A DNA stretch of 64,000 nucleotides from NCBI GenBank assembly GCA_021496505.1, contig CP053031.1:1054001-1118000 (forward strand). Reading direction: 5' to 3'. The stretch comes from Thermoleophilia bacterium SCSIO 60948 (GTDB lineage Bacteria > Actinomycetota > Thermoleophilia > Solirubrobacterales > 70-9). The position numbers and the translations under genes were made by a program. The notes under the pieces were generated by a model. It did no database searches. It worked only from the letters and a program-made list of their open reading frames with translations, and was not told the DNA's origin. Of the stretch, positions 37,492-47,472 are shown piece after piece; the stretch's first letter is position 1; the number at the start of each line of letters is the position of its first letter.

Positions 37492-38961
37492 TCAGTCGCC
37501 GCCGGACTCGCGCTCTCGCAGCGCGACGCGGCGGACCTTGCCGGTCGCCGTCTTCGGCAGCTCGTCGATGAACTCGATCCGGCGCGGGGCCTTGTAGGGA
37601 GCGCTCTCGGCGCGGGCATGGGTGATCAGCGCCCGCGCGAGCTCCTCGCCCGGGGCACCCTCGCGCAGGACGACGTAGGCCTTGACGATCTGGCCGCGCT
37701 CGGGGTCGGTGACGCCGATCGCGGCGGCCTCGGCGACCGCGGGATGGGACCCGAGCGCCGATTCGACCTCGGCGGGGCCGATCCGGTAGCCGGACGAGGA
37801 GATCACGTCGTCGGAGCGGCCCTCGTAGACGAGCGCGCCGTCCTCGCGGGCCGAGACGTAGTCGCCCGTGGCCCACCAGCCGCCGTCGAGCAGCCGCGGG
37901 CCGCCGTCCTCGTCGAGGTAGCCGAGGAAGAACGTCGGGACGCTCGATGCGAGGACCTGCAGCTCGCCGTCCTCGGCGATCCGGGTCTCGATCCCGGGGA
38001 GCGGCGTGCCCATCGAGCCCGCGACCGGGTCCTCGCCGGGGCGCCAGCCGGTGATCTGGCCGGTCTCGGTCTGCCCGTAGCCGTCCGCGATCGCAAGTCC
38101 GGTGCGCTCGCGAAAGTGCGCTCCCACCTCGGTTCCGAGCGCCTCGCCGGCGGCGACCATGCGGCGCATCTCCGGCAGCGGTCCGACCTCCGTCCGCTTG
38201 GCCAGCATCCGGTATTCCGTCGGCGCCTGGCAGAGCACGGAGACGCCCTCGCGCCTGCAGATCTCGAGCCGCTCGGAGGCGTCGAAGCGCGCGTCGTGCA
38301 CCATCGCCGCGGCGCCGCGAAGCCACGGGGCGAGGAAGACGTTGCGAGAGGACTTCGACCAGCCCGGCGCGGCCGTGCACCAGACGAGGTCGTCCGGGCC
38401 GGCTCCGAGCCAGTGCTCGGCCTGAAGGCTCTGGCCGGGGATGTAGCCCTGGCCATGGAGCGCGGGCCGCGCGGCGCCCGTGGTTCCTGACGTGAAGATG
38501 ACGAGCGCCGGGTCGGACGCGTCGAGGTCGATCGCCTCGACCGGCGTCTCCTGATCGAGGTCCTCGTCGAGGACGCGCTCGACATCGGCCATGTCCATGG
38601 CCTCGACTCCGGCCGGGAGCGCCCCCAGGAGGTCCGCCTCACCGACGCACAGCGAAGGATTCGTAGCAGCGCAACGGGCCGCGAGATCGCCCGCGCGTAG
38701 CTGGGTCGAGCACGGCATCGCGACGGCCCCCATCCGCCAGCAGGCGAGCATCGCCAGCACCCACTCGAGGCGGCTTGCGCACAGCGTCATCACGACGTCG
38801 CCGCGACCGACCCCGCGTGCGGCGAAGGCGCCGGAGAGTCCGGCCGACTGCGCGATCAGCTCGCCGAAGTGCCACACACGCCTCTCGCCCTCTGCGGTCA
38901 GCTCGAGCAGGGCGGGGCGCGCCGCGGGGAAGCGCTCGAGGAGGTCGGTGACGACGTTCAT
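37492..38961 (-). CDS. AMP-dependent acyl-CoA ligase
   Basis: 489 aa. ANL superfamily motifs: FTSGTTGAARPALHGQG (A3), YGQTETGQITG (A5), TGDYVSAREDGALVYEGRSDDVISSSGYRIGPAEVES (A7-A8) and LPKTATGKVRRVALRE (A10 Lys). It is shorter than Acs and groups by eye with medium-chain/benzoate-type ligases (WSKSSRNVFLAPWLRGA). Substrate unresolved. ATG 38961 is chosen by family alignment. Divergent from gdhA, 64 bp apart. Confidence 0.9.
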   Translation of the reverse strand: MNVVTDLLERFPAARPALLELTAEGERRVWHFGELIAQSAGLSGAFAARGVGRGDVVMTLCASRLEWVLAMLACWRMGAVAMPCSTQLRAGDLAARCAATNPSLCVGEADLLGALPAGVEAMDMADVERVLDEDLDQETPVEAIDLDASDPALVIFTSGTTGAARPALHGQGYIPGQSLQAEHWLGAGPDDLVWCTAAPGWSKSSRNVFLAPWLRGAAAMVHDARFDASERLEICRREGVSVLCQAPTEYRMLAKRTEVGPLPEMRRMVAAGEALGTEVGAHFRERTGLAIADGYGQTETGQITGWRPGEDPVAGSMGTPLPGIETRIAEDGELQVLASSVPTFFLGYLDEDGGPRLLDGGWWATGDYVSAREDGALVYEGRSDDVISSSGYRIGPAEVESALGSHPAVAEAAAIGVTDPERGQIVKAYVVLREGAPGEELARALITHARAESAPYKAPRRIEFIDELPKTATGKVRRVALRERESGGD

Positions 38962-39025
38962 CGGCGCCCATCCTTCCAGTTCGGAGCTCGTTTGCTCGCC
39001 TCCGGCAGAGGGCAGGGACGTCTGC

Positions 39026-40393
39026 GTGACCAAGACGTGGAACGACAGATACGAGGAGCTGATGGCTCGCGTCGAGGAGCGAAATCCCGGCGAACCCGAG
39101 TTCCACCAGGCGGTGCGCGGCGTCCTCGGCGACGTCTTCGGCGCGATCACCGAGGAGGACCAGCGCTCGGAGTACATGCGACTCGGGGTCTTCGAGCGGC
39201 TCGTCGAGCCGGACCGCCAGATCTCCTTCCGCGTCGCCTGGCAGGACGACGACGGTCAGGTCCGGGTCAACCGCGCCCACAGGGTCCAGTTCAACAATTC
39301 GCTCGGTCCGTACAAGGGCGGCCTGCGCTTCGCGCCGTCGGTCAACCCGAGCGTTCTCAAGTTCCTCGGCTTCGAGCAGACGTTCAAGAACGCGCTCACC
39401 GGGCTGCCGATGGGCGGGGCCAAGGGCGGGGCGGACCTCGACCCGAAGGGTCTCTCCGACGATGAGATGATGCGCTTCTGCCAGGCGCTGATGGCCGAGC
39501 TCCATCGCCACATCGGCGAGAACGTCGACGTGCCCGCGGGTGACATCGGGGTCTCCGAGCGCGAGATCTCGTTCCTGTTCGGCCAGTACAAGCGGATCCG
39601 GAATCGCTTCACGGGGATCCTCACCGGCAAGGGCCTCAGCTTCGGCGGATCCGCCGGCCGCGTCGAGGCGACCGGCTACGGAGCCGCCTACTTCGTCGAG
39701 GAGATGCTCTCGCAGGCCGGCGAGGAGATCGAGGGCAAGCGCTGCGCGATCTCCGGCGCGGGCAACGTCTCGATCTATTGCGCCGAGAAGCTGATCGAGC
39801 TCGGTGGGACGGTCGTCACGCTGTCGGATTCCGACGGCACGATCCACGACCCCGACGGCATCGACGAGTCGAAGCTCGCCTGGGTCAAGCGGCTCAAGCT
39901 CAAGCGCAAGGGGCGGATCTCAGAGTACGCCGACGAGTACGGCGACTCCGAGTACCTCGAGGGCGAGACGCCGTGGGCGGTCGAGTGCGACCTCGCTTTC
40001 CCGTGCGCGACGCAGAACGAGCTCGGCCGCGAGGACGCCGAGAAGCTGGTCGCAAACGACTGCCTCGCCGTCGTCGAGGGCGCCAACATGCCGATCGACG
40101 ATGACGCGATGGAGCTGTTTCGCTCCGAGGGCGTGCTGATCGGGCCGGCGAAGGCGGCCAACGCCGGCGGAGTCGCGGTCTCGGGCCTCGAGCAGTCCCA
40201 GAACGCCCAGCACATGTACTGGCAGCCCGAGGAGGTCGACCGCCAGCTGCGAGAGATCATGAGCCGGATCCATCTCGAGTGCGTCGAGCGCGGGGGCGGG
40301 GAGGACGCGGAGCGGATCGACTACGTGCGCGGCGCGAACCTCGCCTCGTTCCACCGCGTCTCGCAGGCGATGGTCGCCTACGGCGCGGTCTAG
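39026..40393 (+). CDS. gdhA: NADP-specific glutamate dehydrogenase
   Basis: 455 aa, GTG start. Hallmarks: RVQFNNSLGPYKGGLRFAPSVN, the catalytic-Lys region LTGLPMGGAKGGADLDPKG, PAGDIGVSEREISFLFGQYK and the dinucleotide fold ISGAGNVSIYCAEKL, whose context fits the hexameric NADP-dependent biosynthetic type. It aminates 2-oxoglutarate to glutamate. With glnA at 20.7 kb it gives two routes of ammonium assimilation in the window. Confidence 0.95.
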   Translation: MTKTWNDRYEELMARVEERNPGEPEFHQAVRGVLGDVFGAITEEDQRSEYMRLGVFERLVEPDRQISFRVAWQDDDGQVRVNRAHRVQFNNSLGPYKGGLRFAPSVNPSVLKFLGFEQTFKNALTGLPMGGAKGGADLDPKGLSDDEMMRFCQALMAELHRHIGENVDVPAGDIGVSEREISFLFGQYKRIRNRFTGILTGKGLSFGGSAGRVEATGYGAAYFVEEMLSQAGEEIEGKRCAISGAGNVSIYCAEKLIELGGTVVTLSDSDGTIHDPDGIDESKLAWVKRLKLKRKGRISEYADEYGDSEYLEGETPWAVECDLAFPCATQNELGREDAEKLVANDCLAVVEGANMPIDDDAMELFRSEGVLIGPAKAANAGGVAVSGLEQSQNAQHMYWQPEEVDRQLREIMSRIHLECVERGGGEDAERIDYVRGANLASFHRVSQAMVAYGAV

Positions 40394-40403
40394 TCTGGGG
40401 CGC

Positions 40404-40880
40404 ATGGGCGCCCCCGGCTTCGAGATCAGGTTCGCGACGCCAGCGGACGCGGGCGAGCTGGTCGATGCGTACGAGTGGCTCTTCGCGCCGCCCGGCGAGG
40501 CGCCGCCCGGTTGGGACCCCGAGCGGGCCCGCGAGGCGATCGGGCGCGTGGTCGCGGCCACCGGCAGCGACATCATCATCGCCGAGGCCGACGGGCGGAT
40601 CGCGGGGTTCTGTTCGGTCTACCTCGACATCGACTCGGTGCGCTTCGGGCGCCGGGTCTGGGTCGAGGACCTCGCAGTCGACCCGGCGCGGCGCTCCGGC
40701 GGGATCGGAGCCGAGCTGCTCTCGCGGGCGCGCGCCTGGGCGCGCGAGCGCGGCGCGACGCATCTCGAGCTCGACTCGGGCCTCGCGAGGCCGGACGCGC
40801 ACCGCTTCTACGAGCGCGAGGGCGCTCCGCGGAGCAGCTACGTCTTCGGTTGGCGGCTGGGTGCCGCCGACGGCGTCTAG
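40404..40880 (+). CDS. GNAT-family N-acetyltransferase
   Basis: 158 aa. GNAT motif A is VEDLAVDPARRSGGIGAELLSRARAWARERGA, with the acetyl-CoA pyrophosphate loop RRSGGIG. Motif B follows (ELDSGLARPDAHRFYEREGA). Substrate unknown. It begins 10 bp after gdhA and its end overlaps by 4 bp the convergent ferredoxin gene. Confidence 0.88.
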   Translation: MGAPGFEIRFATPADAGELVDAYEWLFAPPGEAPPGWDPERAREAIGRVVAATGSDIIIAEADGRIAGFCSVYLDIDSVRFGRRVWVEDLAVDPARRSGGIGAELLSRARAWARERGATHLELDSGLARPDAHRFYEREGAPRSSYVFGWRLGAADGV

Positions 40881-41137
40881 CGGCGCAGTTCCGAACCGTC
40901 GTAGAGCTTGCGGACGGCGAGCTTGCCGTCCGGGGCGGCCTCGAGGCAGAGCTCGCAGAGCACGCACTCGTCGACGTTGCGGCGATTGATCCCGACGCGG
41001 CCGTCGGCGGCGTTGAAGATGTCGACGGGGCAGACCTCCTCGAGCTTCTTGGCGAGCTCGGCGTCACCCTCGATCTCGGGATCGACCTCGATCTCGATGA
41101 ACACGGCCTCGGGGGTCTGGTCTCCGACTTCAGCCAT
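40877..41137 (-). CDS. Small [4Fe-4S] ferredoxin-like protein coupled to sucD
   Basis: 86 aa. Cys ligands are in EEVCPVDIFNA and DECVLCELCLEAAP, enough for one [4Fe-4S] cluster with the CP cysteine preceding CxxCxxC. The first 30 residues are acidic. Its ATG overlaps the sucD stop (ATGA), so it is the third gene of sucC-sucD-fd. A ferredoxin fused into a succinyl-CoA ligase operon is not part of the standard enzyme; it could serve a 2-oxoacid:ferredoxin oxidoreductase encoded elsewhere. Confidence 0.85.
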   Translation of the reverse strand: MAEVGDQTPEAVFIEIEVDPEIEGDAELAKKLEEVCPVDIFNAADGRVGINRRNVDECVLCELCLEAAPDGKLAVRKLYDGSELRR

Positions 41138-42069
41138 CAGGCGCTCGCTCCCGCGGTCTGGTGGCCCAACGCCGACTTGACGGCGTCGGGGATCTCGTCG
41201 ATCCGCTCCACGACCCTGATCCCGGCCTCCTCGAGGCGCGCGATCTTCTCCGTCGCGGTGTCCTCCTTGCCCTCGACGATCGTGCCGGCGTGGCCGAAGC
41301 TCATGCCCTTCATCTCCTCGTCGTCCATGAACTTGCCCGCCATGAAGGCGATGATCGGCAGCTCGCAGTCGTTGTCGGCGACCCATGCGGAGAGCTGGGC
41401 CTCCATCCGGCCGCCGGGCTCGGTGTAGATGACGATCGCCTCGGTCTGCTCGTCGGCGTCGAAGTAGGGCATCAGCTCGGCGTAGGTCGAGCCGATGATC
41501 GCGTCGCCGCCGATCGAGATCGCGGTCGAGACGCCGAGGCCGGCCTGCGTGAGTGACGAGGAGATCTCGGTCGTCATGCCGCCCGAGCGGCTCATCACGC
41601 CGACGGGACCGGGCTGGTAGGCCTTCGCGGCGTCCTTGGCCGGCCCGCCGATCCCGCCCATCTTGCAGACCTGCGGCACGATGAGACCGAGGCAGTTCGG
41701 GCCGATGATCCGCGCGCCGCGCAGTTCGGCGAGCTCGACCATCACGGCGACGTCGCGGCGCGGGATCCGCTCCGTGACGATGACGATGAGCTCGATCCCG
41801 TTCTCGATCGCCTCGACGACCGCGTCCTTGGTGAAGGCCGGTGGGACGGTGACCACGGAGCCCTTGGGCGTGTAGCCGAGGTGCTCGGTGACCTGCTCCA
41901 CCGTGTCGAAGACCGGTACGCCATGGACCTCGCGGCCCTTGCGGCCCGGGGTCACGCCGCCGACGACCTTCGAGCCGTAATCGAGGCACTCGCGCGTCAG
42001 GTTCACGGCTTCGCGGCCCGTGATGCCCTGGACGATGAAGGTGAAGTCCTCGTCGAGCAGGATGCTCAT
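41137..42069 (-). CDS. sucD: Succinate-CoA ligase, alpha subunit
   Basis: 310 aa. CoA-binding Rossmann domain (FIVQGITGREAVNLTRECLDYGSKVVGGVTPGRKG), conserved IGPNCLGLI and SRSGGMTTEI, and the phosphorylated His in MSFGHAGTIVEGKED. It converts succinyl-CoA to succinate with nucleotide phosphorylation. The ATG overlaps the sucC stop. In this neighbourhood succinyl-CoA would arrive from propionyl-CoA. A related acyl/malate-CoA ligase role cannot be excluded. Confidence 0.9.
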   Translation of the reverse strand: MSILLDEDFTFIVQGITGREAVNLTRECLDYGSKVVGGVTPGRKGREVHGVPVFDTVEQVTEHLGYTPKGSVVTVPPAFTKDAVVEAIENGIELIVIVTERIPRRDVAVMVELAELRGARIIGPNCLGLIVPQVCKMGGIGGPAKDAAKAYQPGPVGVMSRSGGMTTEISSSLTQAGLGVSTAISIGGDAIIGSTYAELMPYFDADEQTEAIVIYTEPGGRMEAQLSAWVADNDCELPIIAFMAGKFMDDEEMKGMSFGHAGTIVEGKEDTATEKIARLEEAGIRVVERIDEIPDAVKSALGHQTAGASA

Positions 42070-43289
42070 GCCGCGGCCTCCTGTCCCTGGATCTTCTCGA
42101 CGGCTCGGCGCGCGGCCTCCCACATCGAGACGGAGCGATCGCAGTACTCGACGCCGTAGTGGTCGAGGATCTTGAAGCCCTCGTCCTCCCAGGCGCCCGG
42201 GATCCGGAAGATCGCGATCGTCTCACCCGGGTCCTTGCCGAGCTCCAGGCAGGCGCGGATCACGCCGCGGGCGACGATGTCCACGCGGGTGTTGGAGACG
42301 ATCGACATCATCACGGCGATCTTCTCGACGCCGTCCTTCTCGAGCACCTGGCGCGCCAGGCCCGCGGCCTTCGCGACGGAAGGGTTGCCGCCGATCTCCG
42401 AGTAGTTCGCGGGCCTGCCGCCCTGGCTTCGGACCGCGTCGGTCAGCGTCAGCGAGCCGCCGCCGGCCCCGATCACGAGGCCGAGGTTGCCCGAGAAGCC
42501 GTGGTCCTTGCCCTGGATCACGCCGCGGTGGTCGGCGGCGTCGATCGCCGCGACCTCGCGCTCGAACCGCGACGGCTCGTAGCCCTCGCGGTTGTCGTCG
42601 GCGGCGATGTTGAGGACGCCCTCGAGCAGCGCCTTGTGGCGCGGGGTGGCCTCGTTCTCCATCTCCATGTGTGCGTCGAGCGCGACGAAGCGCCCGTCGG
42701 AGAGCCGCGCGAGCGGGTTGATCTCGGCCAGCGTCATGTCGTAGTCGCGCTGCAGCCGGGCGAGGCGGGCGAGGATCGGCGTCGCGCGGGTCAGCTCACG
42801 GCCGGAGACTCCCGAGCCCGCGACGACCTCCTTGGCGCGGAAGTCCGGGACCTCGAGCAGGTTCGAGAGGTGGCCGCGGCCGACGTGGTCGGGATGCTCG
42901 GTGGCGACCTGCTCGATGTCGATGCCGCCCATGTCCGAGAACAGCATCAGCGGCTTCTTCGCGGTCCCGTCCCAGACGACGCCGGCGTAGTACTCCTGCT
43001 CGACTTCGGCCTTGGGGTCGACGAGCACGCCGCGCGGTATGTGGCCGTTGATCTCGAGCTCGAGGATCTCGGCGGCGTGGGCCTGGGCCTCCTCGGCGGT
43101 ATCGGCGAACTTGACGCCGCCGGCCTTCATCCGGCCGCCGGTGAGGACCTGCGACTTGATCACCGTCGGGCCGTCGATCCGCTGGGCGACCTCGTAGGCC
43201 TCCTGGGCGGTGGTGCAGAACCCGTAGTCGGTGACCGGGATCCCGGCCCGCTCGATTATCTGGCGTGACTCGTACTCGAAGAAGCGCAT
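42066..43289 (-). CDS. sucC: Succinate-CoA ligase, beta subunit (divergent type)
   Basis: 407 aa. ATP-grasp domain (TVIKSQVLTGGRMKAGGVKFADTAEEAQ) followed by the ligase CoA domain (LGLVIGAGGGSLTLTDAVRSQGGRPANYSEIGGNPSVAKA). The start MRFFEYESRQIIERAGIPV replaces the usual MNLHEYQAK. The text around LFSDMGGIDIEQVATEHPD is intact. It is longer and more divergent than typical bacterial SucC. First gene of sucC-sucD-ferredoxin. Confidence 0.9.
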   Translation of the reverse strand: MRFFEYESRQIIERAGIPVTDYGFCTTAQEAYEVAQRIDGPTVIKSQVLTGGRMKAGGVKFADTAEEAQAHAAEILELEINGHIPRGVLVDPKAEVEQEYYAGVVWDGTAKKPLMLFSDMGGIDIEQVATEHPDHVGRGHLSNLLEVPDFRAKEVVAGSGVSGRELTRATPILARLARLQRDYDMTLAEINPLARLSDGRFVALDAHMEMENEATPRHKALLEGVLNIAADDNREGYEPSRFEREVAAIDAADHRGVIQGKDHGFSGNLGLVIGAGGGSLTLTDAVRSQGGRPANYSEIGGNPSVAKAAGLARQVLEKDGVEKIAVMMSIVSNTRVDIVARGVIRACLELGKDPGETIAIFRIPGAWEDEGFKILDHYGVEYCDRSVSMWEAARRAVEKIQGQEAAA

Positions 43290-43341
43290 CGGCGGCGGCG
43301 CAGCCTATAGGGATCGCCGGGCGTAGCGGCGCGGTGCGCGT

Positions 43342-43638
43342 CTATCGGCGCGGCGGCTCGGTGCGGCGCGGCGTCGGCCCACCCGTGATCGCCCGGTAGA
43401 CCAGCAGCGCGATCACGGCGCCGATCACGGACCCGATCAGGCCGGAAGCCTGGAGGGCGCTGTCGTCGAAGTCGTGGCCGAACAGCACGTAACCGAGGAA
43501 CCCGCCGATGAAGCTGCCGACGATCCCGAGCAACACGGTGCGCAGGAAGCCGATCTTGTCCGGACCGGGGACCAGGAGCCGCGCGAGGTAGCCCGCGATG
43601 ATCCCGATGACGAACAGGTAGAGCAGAAAGCCGATCAC
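43342..43638 (-). CDS. GlsB/YeaQ/YmgE-family stress membrane protein
   Basis: 98 aa, mostly membrane. Three hydrophobic segments carry the repeated glycine-rich pattern of the transglycosylase-associated family: [35 protein letters not shown], and [20 protein letters not shown]. Function in cells is not established; relatives respond to general stress. ATG at 43638. It lies between sucC and pckA. Confidence 0.87.
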   Translation of the reverse strand: MIGFLLYLFVIGIIAGYLARLLVPGPDKIGFLRTVLLGIVGSFIGGFLGYVLFGHDFDDSALQASGLIGSVIGAVIALLVYRAITGGPTPRRTEPPRR

Positions 43639-43689
43639 GCTCTCCTGCTTCCCCCCTGCTCAGGCGGGCAAACAGTCGCCGGGGGCGGC

Positions 43690-43705
43690 AAACGGCCGCC
43701 CGTTT
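43690..43705. promoter_or_regulatory. Inverted repeat AAACGG-CCGC-CCGTTT upstream of pckA
   Basis: A perfect 6-bp inverted repeat, preceded by two direct copies of GGCAAAC (in GGGCAAACAG and GCGGCAAACGG). It lies about 130 bp upstream of the pckA start, next to a -10-like CACAAT. It may be the operator of the pckA promoter; no regulator is adjacent. Confidence 0.35.
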
Positions 43706-43832
43706 AGGCACAATGGCCCCAAGGTCCAAGAAACCGCACCTCCCGACCGCCGTCGGGTCCTTCGCGAGAAAACATGAGGGCGTGGCCTCCGCAGACGCAG
43801 GAACAGGCCGCCCGAGAGGAGTGACTCGTCCC

Positions 43833-45659
43833 TTGAGTGAGAGCAGCACCGCAATCGCAGCCGACGCGCCGACCGACAACCAGGGACTGATCTCCTGGGT
43901 CGAGAAGATCGCGGCGCTCACCGAGCCCGACCGGGTCCACTGGTGCGACGGCTCCGCCGAGGAGTACGACCAGCTCTGCGGCGCGCTCGTCGAGGCCGGG
44001 ACCTTCGAGACGCTCTCCGAGGCCAAGCGGCCGAACTCGTACCTCTGCCGCTCCGATCCGGCCGATGTCGCTCGCGTCGAGGACCGGACCTTCATCTGTT
44101 CGCCGACCGAGGAGGAGGCGGGGCCGACCAACAACTGGACCGACCCGGCCGAGATGCGACAGACCCTCGACGGCCTGTTCTCCGGCTGCATGCGCGGGCG
44201 CACGATGTACGTCGTCCCGTTCTCGATGGGCCCGCTGGGCTCGCCGATCTCCCACATCGGCGTCGAGATCACCGACTCGGCCTACGTCGCCGTCTCGATG
44301 CGGATCATGACCCGGATGGGCGCCGGCGCACTCGAGGTGCTCGGCTCGGACGGCGAGTTCGTGCCCTGCGTGCACTCGGTCGGCGCGCCGCTCGCCGCGG
44401 GCGATCAGGACGTGCCGTGGCCCTGTAACGCCGAGAACAAGTACATCGTCCACTACCCCGAGACGCGCGAGATCTGGTCGTTCGGCTCGGGCTACGGCGG
44501 CAACGCTCTGCTCGGCAAGAAGTGCTTCGCGCTGCGGATCGCCTCGATCATGGCCCGCGATCAGGGCTGGCTGGCCGAGCACATGCTGATCCTCAAGCTG
44601 ACCTCGCCGGAGGGGCGGACGAAGTTCGTCACCGGCGCCTTCCCCTCGGCATGCGGCAAGACCAACCTCGCGATGTTGATCCCGAGCCTCGAGGGCTGGA
44701 CCGTCGAGACCGTCGGCGACGACATCGCCTGGATGAAGTGGGGCCCGGACGGGCGGCTTCGCGCCGTCAACCCGGAGGCCGGCTTCTTCGGCGTCGCGCC
44801 CGGCACGGGTGAGAAGACGAACCCGAACGCGATGGCGACGATCGAGACCGGGACGATCTTCACCAACACCGCGCGCACCGACGACGGTGACGTGTGGTGG
44901 GAGGAGATGACCTCCGAGCCGCCGGCCCACGCGATCGACTGGCATGGCAACGACTGGACGCCGGACGCCGGCCACCCGGCGGCGCACCCGAACGCGCGCT
45001 TCACGACGCCCGCGTCGCAGTGCCCGACGATGGCGCCCGAGTGGGAGGACCCCGCGGGCGTGCCGATCGACGCGTTCATGTTCGGCGGCCGCCGCGCGAC
45101 CGTCGTGCCGCTCGTCCGCGAGGCGTTCGACTGGGAGCACGGCGTTTTCCTCGGCGCGACGATGTCCTCGGAGACGACCGCGGCGGCGGCCGGCGAGGTC
45201 GGCAAGCTGCGCTTCGACCCGATGGCGATGCTGCCGTTCTGCGGTTACAACATGGCCGACTACTTCAGCCACTGGCTCGGGGTGGCAGAGGACGCCGACC
45301 CGGCCTCGCTGCCGAAGGTCTTCGTCGTCAACTGGTTTCGCAAGGACGAGGAGACGGGCAAGTTCGTCTGGCCGGGATTCGGCGAGAACAGCCGCGTGCT
45401 CGAGTACATCTTCCGCCGCTGCGACGGCGAGGGCGAGACGGTCGAGACGCCGATCGGCCTCGTGCCGGCCGAGGGAGAGCTCAAGGTCGACGGCCTGGGC
45501 CTCTCAGATCAGGACATGCAGGAGCTGCTCGAGGTCGACGCCGACAAGGCGCGCGACGAGATCCCGCAGATCGAGGAGCACCTCGCGCGCTTCGGCGACC
45601 GGCTACCGGATGGGATCCAGCGCCAGCTCGACGGGTTGAAGGAGCGCCTCGGCGCCTAG
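43833..45659 (+). CDS. pckA: Phosphoenolpyruvate carboxykinase (GTP)
   Basis: 608 aa with the TTG start at 43833 ([19 protein letters not shown]), which aligns with actinobacterial PckA N-termini; the frame is open back to an ATG at 43713. Motifs: the P-loop [15 protein letters not shown], metal/PEP residues in [24 protein letters not shown], and [12 protein letters not shown]. It converts oxaloacetate and GTP to PEP and CO2, the committed step from C4 acids to sugars during growth on acetate. A perfect hairpin follows. Confidence 0.95.
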   Translation: MSESSTAIAADAPTDNQGLISWVEKIAALTEPDRVHWCDGSAEEYDQLCGALVEAGTFETLSEAKRPNSYLCRSDPADVARVEDRTFICSPTEEEAGPTNNWTDPAEMRQTLDGLFSGCMRGRTMYVVPFSMGPLGSPISHIGVEITDSAYVAVSMRIMTRMGAGALEVLGSDGEFVPCVHSVGAPLAAGDQDVPWPCNAENKYIVHYPETREIWSFGSGYGGNALLGKKCFALRIASIMARDQGWLAEHMLILKLTSPEGRTKFVTGAFPSACGKTNLAMLIPSLEGWTVETVGDDIAWMKWGPDGRLRAVNPEAGFFGVAPGTGEKTNPNAMATIETGTIFTNTARTDDGDVWWEEMTSEPPAHAIDWHGNDWTPDAGHPAAHPNARFTTPASQCPTMAPEWEDPAGVPIDAFMFGGRRATVVPLVREAFDWEHGVFLGATMSSETTAAAAGEVGKLRFDPMAMLPFCGYNMADYFSHWLGVAEDADPASLPKVFVVNWFRKDEETGKFVWPGFGENSRVLEYIFRRCDGEGETVETPIGLVPAEGELKVDGLGLSDQDMQELLEVDADKARDEIPQIEEHLARFGDRLPDGIQRQLDGLKERLGA

Positions 45660-45670
45660 CGGTTCGAGGC

Positions 45671-45696
45671 CGGCCGGGGTCCCCGGACCCCGGCCG
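45671..45696. terminator. Bidirectional hairpin between pckA and mcl
   Basis: CGGCCGGGGTCC, two bases, then GGACCCCGGCCG: a perfect 12-bp GC stem between two convergent genes (stops at 45659 and 45717). No T-tract. Placement makes a shared terminator the likely role. Confidence 0.75.
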
Positions 45697-45716
45697 TGCG
45701 CTCGGTCGGCCGCGGA

Positions 45717-46775
45717 TCAGCTCAGCTCGTAGGCCTCGGCGAGCTCGGGGTCCTTCTCGGCCAGCATCTCCGCGAGGTCGACCATGACCTTGCACTGCTT
45801 CCAGGTCGCGTCGTCCTGCATCTTGCCGTCGATCATGTGGACGCCGCGGCCGTCGGGGATCGCCTCGATGACCTTCTTGGCGAACAGGACCTCGTCGACC
45901 GGCGGCGAGAAGACGCGCTTGGCGATCTCGATCTGCGCCGGGTGCAGCGACCAGGTGCCGACGCAGCCGAGCAGGAACGCGGCGCGGAACTGGGCCTCGC
46001 AGCCCTCCGTGTCCTTGATGTCGCCGAACGGGCCGTAGAACGGCAGGATCCCGGCGGCCGCGCAGGCGTCGACCATGCGCGCCAGGGTGTAGTGCCACGG
46101 GTCCTGCTGAGCCGTCTGGCGGCGTGCCGTCTGCTTCTCCGGATCGGTCTCGGGGTCGTCGATGACGAGATACCCCGGGTGGCCGCCGCCGACCCGGGTC
46201 GTCTTCATCCGGCGTGAGGCGGCGAGGTCGGCCGGGCCGAGACTTATCCCCTGCATCCGCGGGCTGGCGGTGGCTATCTCCTCGACGTTGGCGACGCCGA
46301 GCGCCGTCTCGAGGATCGCGTGGATCCCGATCGGGCGCTTGACCTCGGCCTTCGCCTCGAGCTGGGCGAGCAGGCGGTCGACGTAGTGGATGTCCCACGC
46401 GCCCTCGACCTTCGGGATCATCACGACCTCGAGCTCGTCGCCGATCTCGGTCACCAGCTCGGTCAGGTCGTCGAGCACCCACGGGCTCTCGAGCGAGTTG
46501 ACGCGCGACCACAGCTGGGTGTCGCCGAAGTCGGTCTCCTTCGCGGCCTTGATCAGACCCGCGCGCGCCGCCTCCTTGCGGTCGACGGAGATCGCGTCCT
46601 CGAGGTTCCCGAGCAGGATGTCGGCCTTCTTCGCGATGTCGCCGGCCTTGGCGACCATCTTCTCGTTCGAGAAGTCGAGGAAATGGATCATCCGCGAGGG
46701 CCGGAAGGGCACCTCGAGCGTCGGATCCGGGGCGCCGATCGCGAGCGGCTTGGCGAAATCGCGTGGGTTTCTCAT
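45717..46775 (-). CDS. mcl: L-malyl-CoA/beta-methylmalyl-CoA lyase (HpcH/HpaI family)
   Basis: 352 aa. The sequence is strikingly like the Chloroflexus-type Mcl I remember: [125 protein letters not shown]. It cleaves beta-methylmalyl-CoA to glyoxylate and propionyl-CoA and can condense glyoxylate with acetyl-CoA. ATG 46775 aligns with family starts; 46787 is an alternative. Last cleavage step of the ethylmalonyl-CoA pathway. Confidence 0.93.
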   Translation of the reverse strand: MRNPRDFAKPLAIGAPDPTLEVPFRPSRMIHFLDFSNEKMVAKAGDIAKKADILLGNLEDAISVDRKEAARAGLIKAAKETDFGDTQLWSRVNSLESPWVLDDLTELVTEIGDELEVVMIPKVEGAWDIHYVDRLLAQLEAKAEVKRPIGIHAILETALGVANVEEIATASPRMQGISLGPADLAASRRMKTTRVGGGHPGYLVIDDPETDPEKQTARRQTAQQDPWHYTLARMVDACAAAGILPFYGPFGDIKDTEGCEAQFRAAFLLGCVGTWSLHPAQIEIAKRVFSPPVDEVLFAKKVIEAIPDGRGVHMIDGKMQDDATWKQCKVMVDLAEMLAEKDPELAEAYELS

Positions 46776-46841
46776 GCCGGCGATCATATTTCCGACGCCG
46801 CGATCTCTACTATGCGCCCCGCATCCCAACAGGAGGACGAC

Positions 46842-47354
46842 TTGTTTCGCAACTTCAAGATCGGAGCGCTCGCCGCGCTGATCGCAGCACTCCTCGTCGC
46901 GGTCGGCTGCGGAGGCGACGACGGCGGCGGTGAATCCAGCGAGCCGCTTTCGCCCGACGACTACGCCAGCGAGGTCAACGGCATCCTCACGCCGGTCGGC
47001 GAGAACCTGACCTCGATCGGCGCCGACATCAGCGCCTCGGGCTCGCCGCAGGAGCTCGCGGAAACCGTCGGTCAGGCCGAGGACGAGCTCAACGGCGCCG
47101 TCGAGGAGCTCTCCTCGCTCGAGCCGCCGGAGGAGGCCGTCGAGGCCAACGATCAGCTGATCCAGACGATCGAGGACTTCAACGAGAACCTCACCGCGGT
47201 CCGCGAGGCGGCCGAGGACGAGGATCAGCAGGCGGTCCTCCAGGCCGCGCAGCAGTTCCCGACGGCGCTGCAGGACTTCCAGACGTCGCTTCAGGACGTC
47301 CAGCAGCAGCTCGCCGACGAGGGCATCGACCTCGGCGCCTCCGCCGAGGGCTAG
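46842..47354 (+). CDS. Putative lipoprotein
   Basis: 170 aa. A TTG start at 46842 follows AGGAGG with 5-nt spacing; the product begins [23 protein letters not shown] with lipobox VAVGC. An acidic, helical mature domain follows ([48 protein letters not shown]), probably coiled-coil-like. No known function. Divergent from mcl, upstream of the acyl-CoA dehydrogenase. Confidence 0.75.
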   Translation: MFRNFKIGALAALIAALLVAVGCGGDDGGGESSEPLSPDDYASEVNGILTPVGENLTSIGADISASGSPQELAETVGQAEDELNGAVEELSSLEPPEEAVEANDQLIQTIEDFNENLTAVREAAEDEDQQAVLQAAQQFPTALQDFQTSLQDVQQQLADEGIDLGASAEG

Positions 47355-47370
47355 AGCCGGATACGCGTGG

Positions 47371-47398
47371 CGCCGGGGCCCCTCCGAGGGTCCCGGCG
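47371..47398 (+). terminator. Hairpin after the lipoprotein gene
   Basis: CGCCGGGGCCC-CTCCGA-GGGTCCCGGCG folds into an 11-bp stem (one G-U pair) with a 6-nt loop, 16 bp after the stop. It separates the lipoprotein gene from the acyl-CoA dehydrogenase gene. Confidence 0.6.
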
Positions 47399-47472
47399 AA
47401 GCCGCGCCGATATCGTTGCCGGGTCGCACCTGACGCCGTAGACCCCGATCTCAGAGGGCAGCGAGACTGACA

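Noticed and set aside
41137-43289. Reading sucCD as malate-CoA ligase (mtkAB) of the serine cycle
   Set aside because: The SucC sequence does not look like MtkA at its N-terminus, and no serine-cycle genes are visible. The possibility is mentioned in the sucD entry but not preferred.
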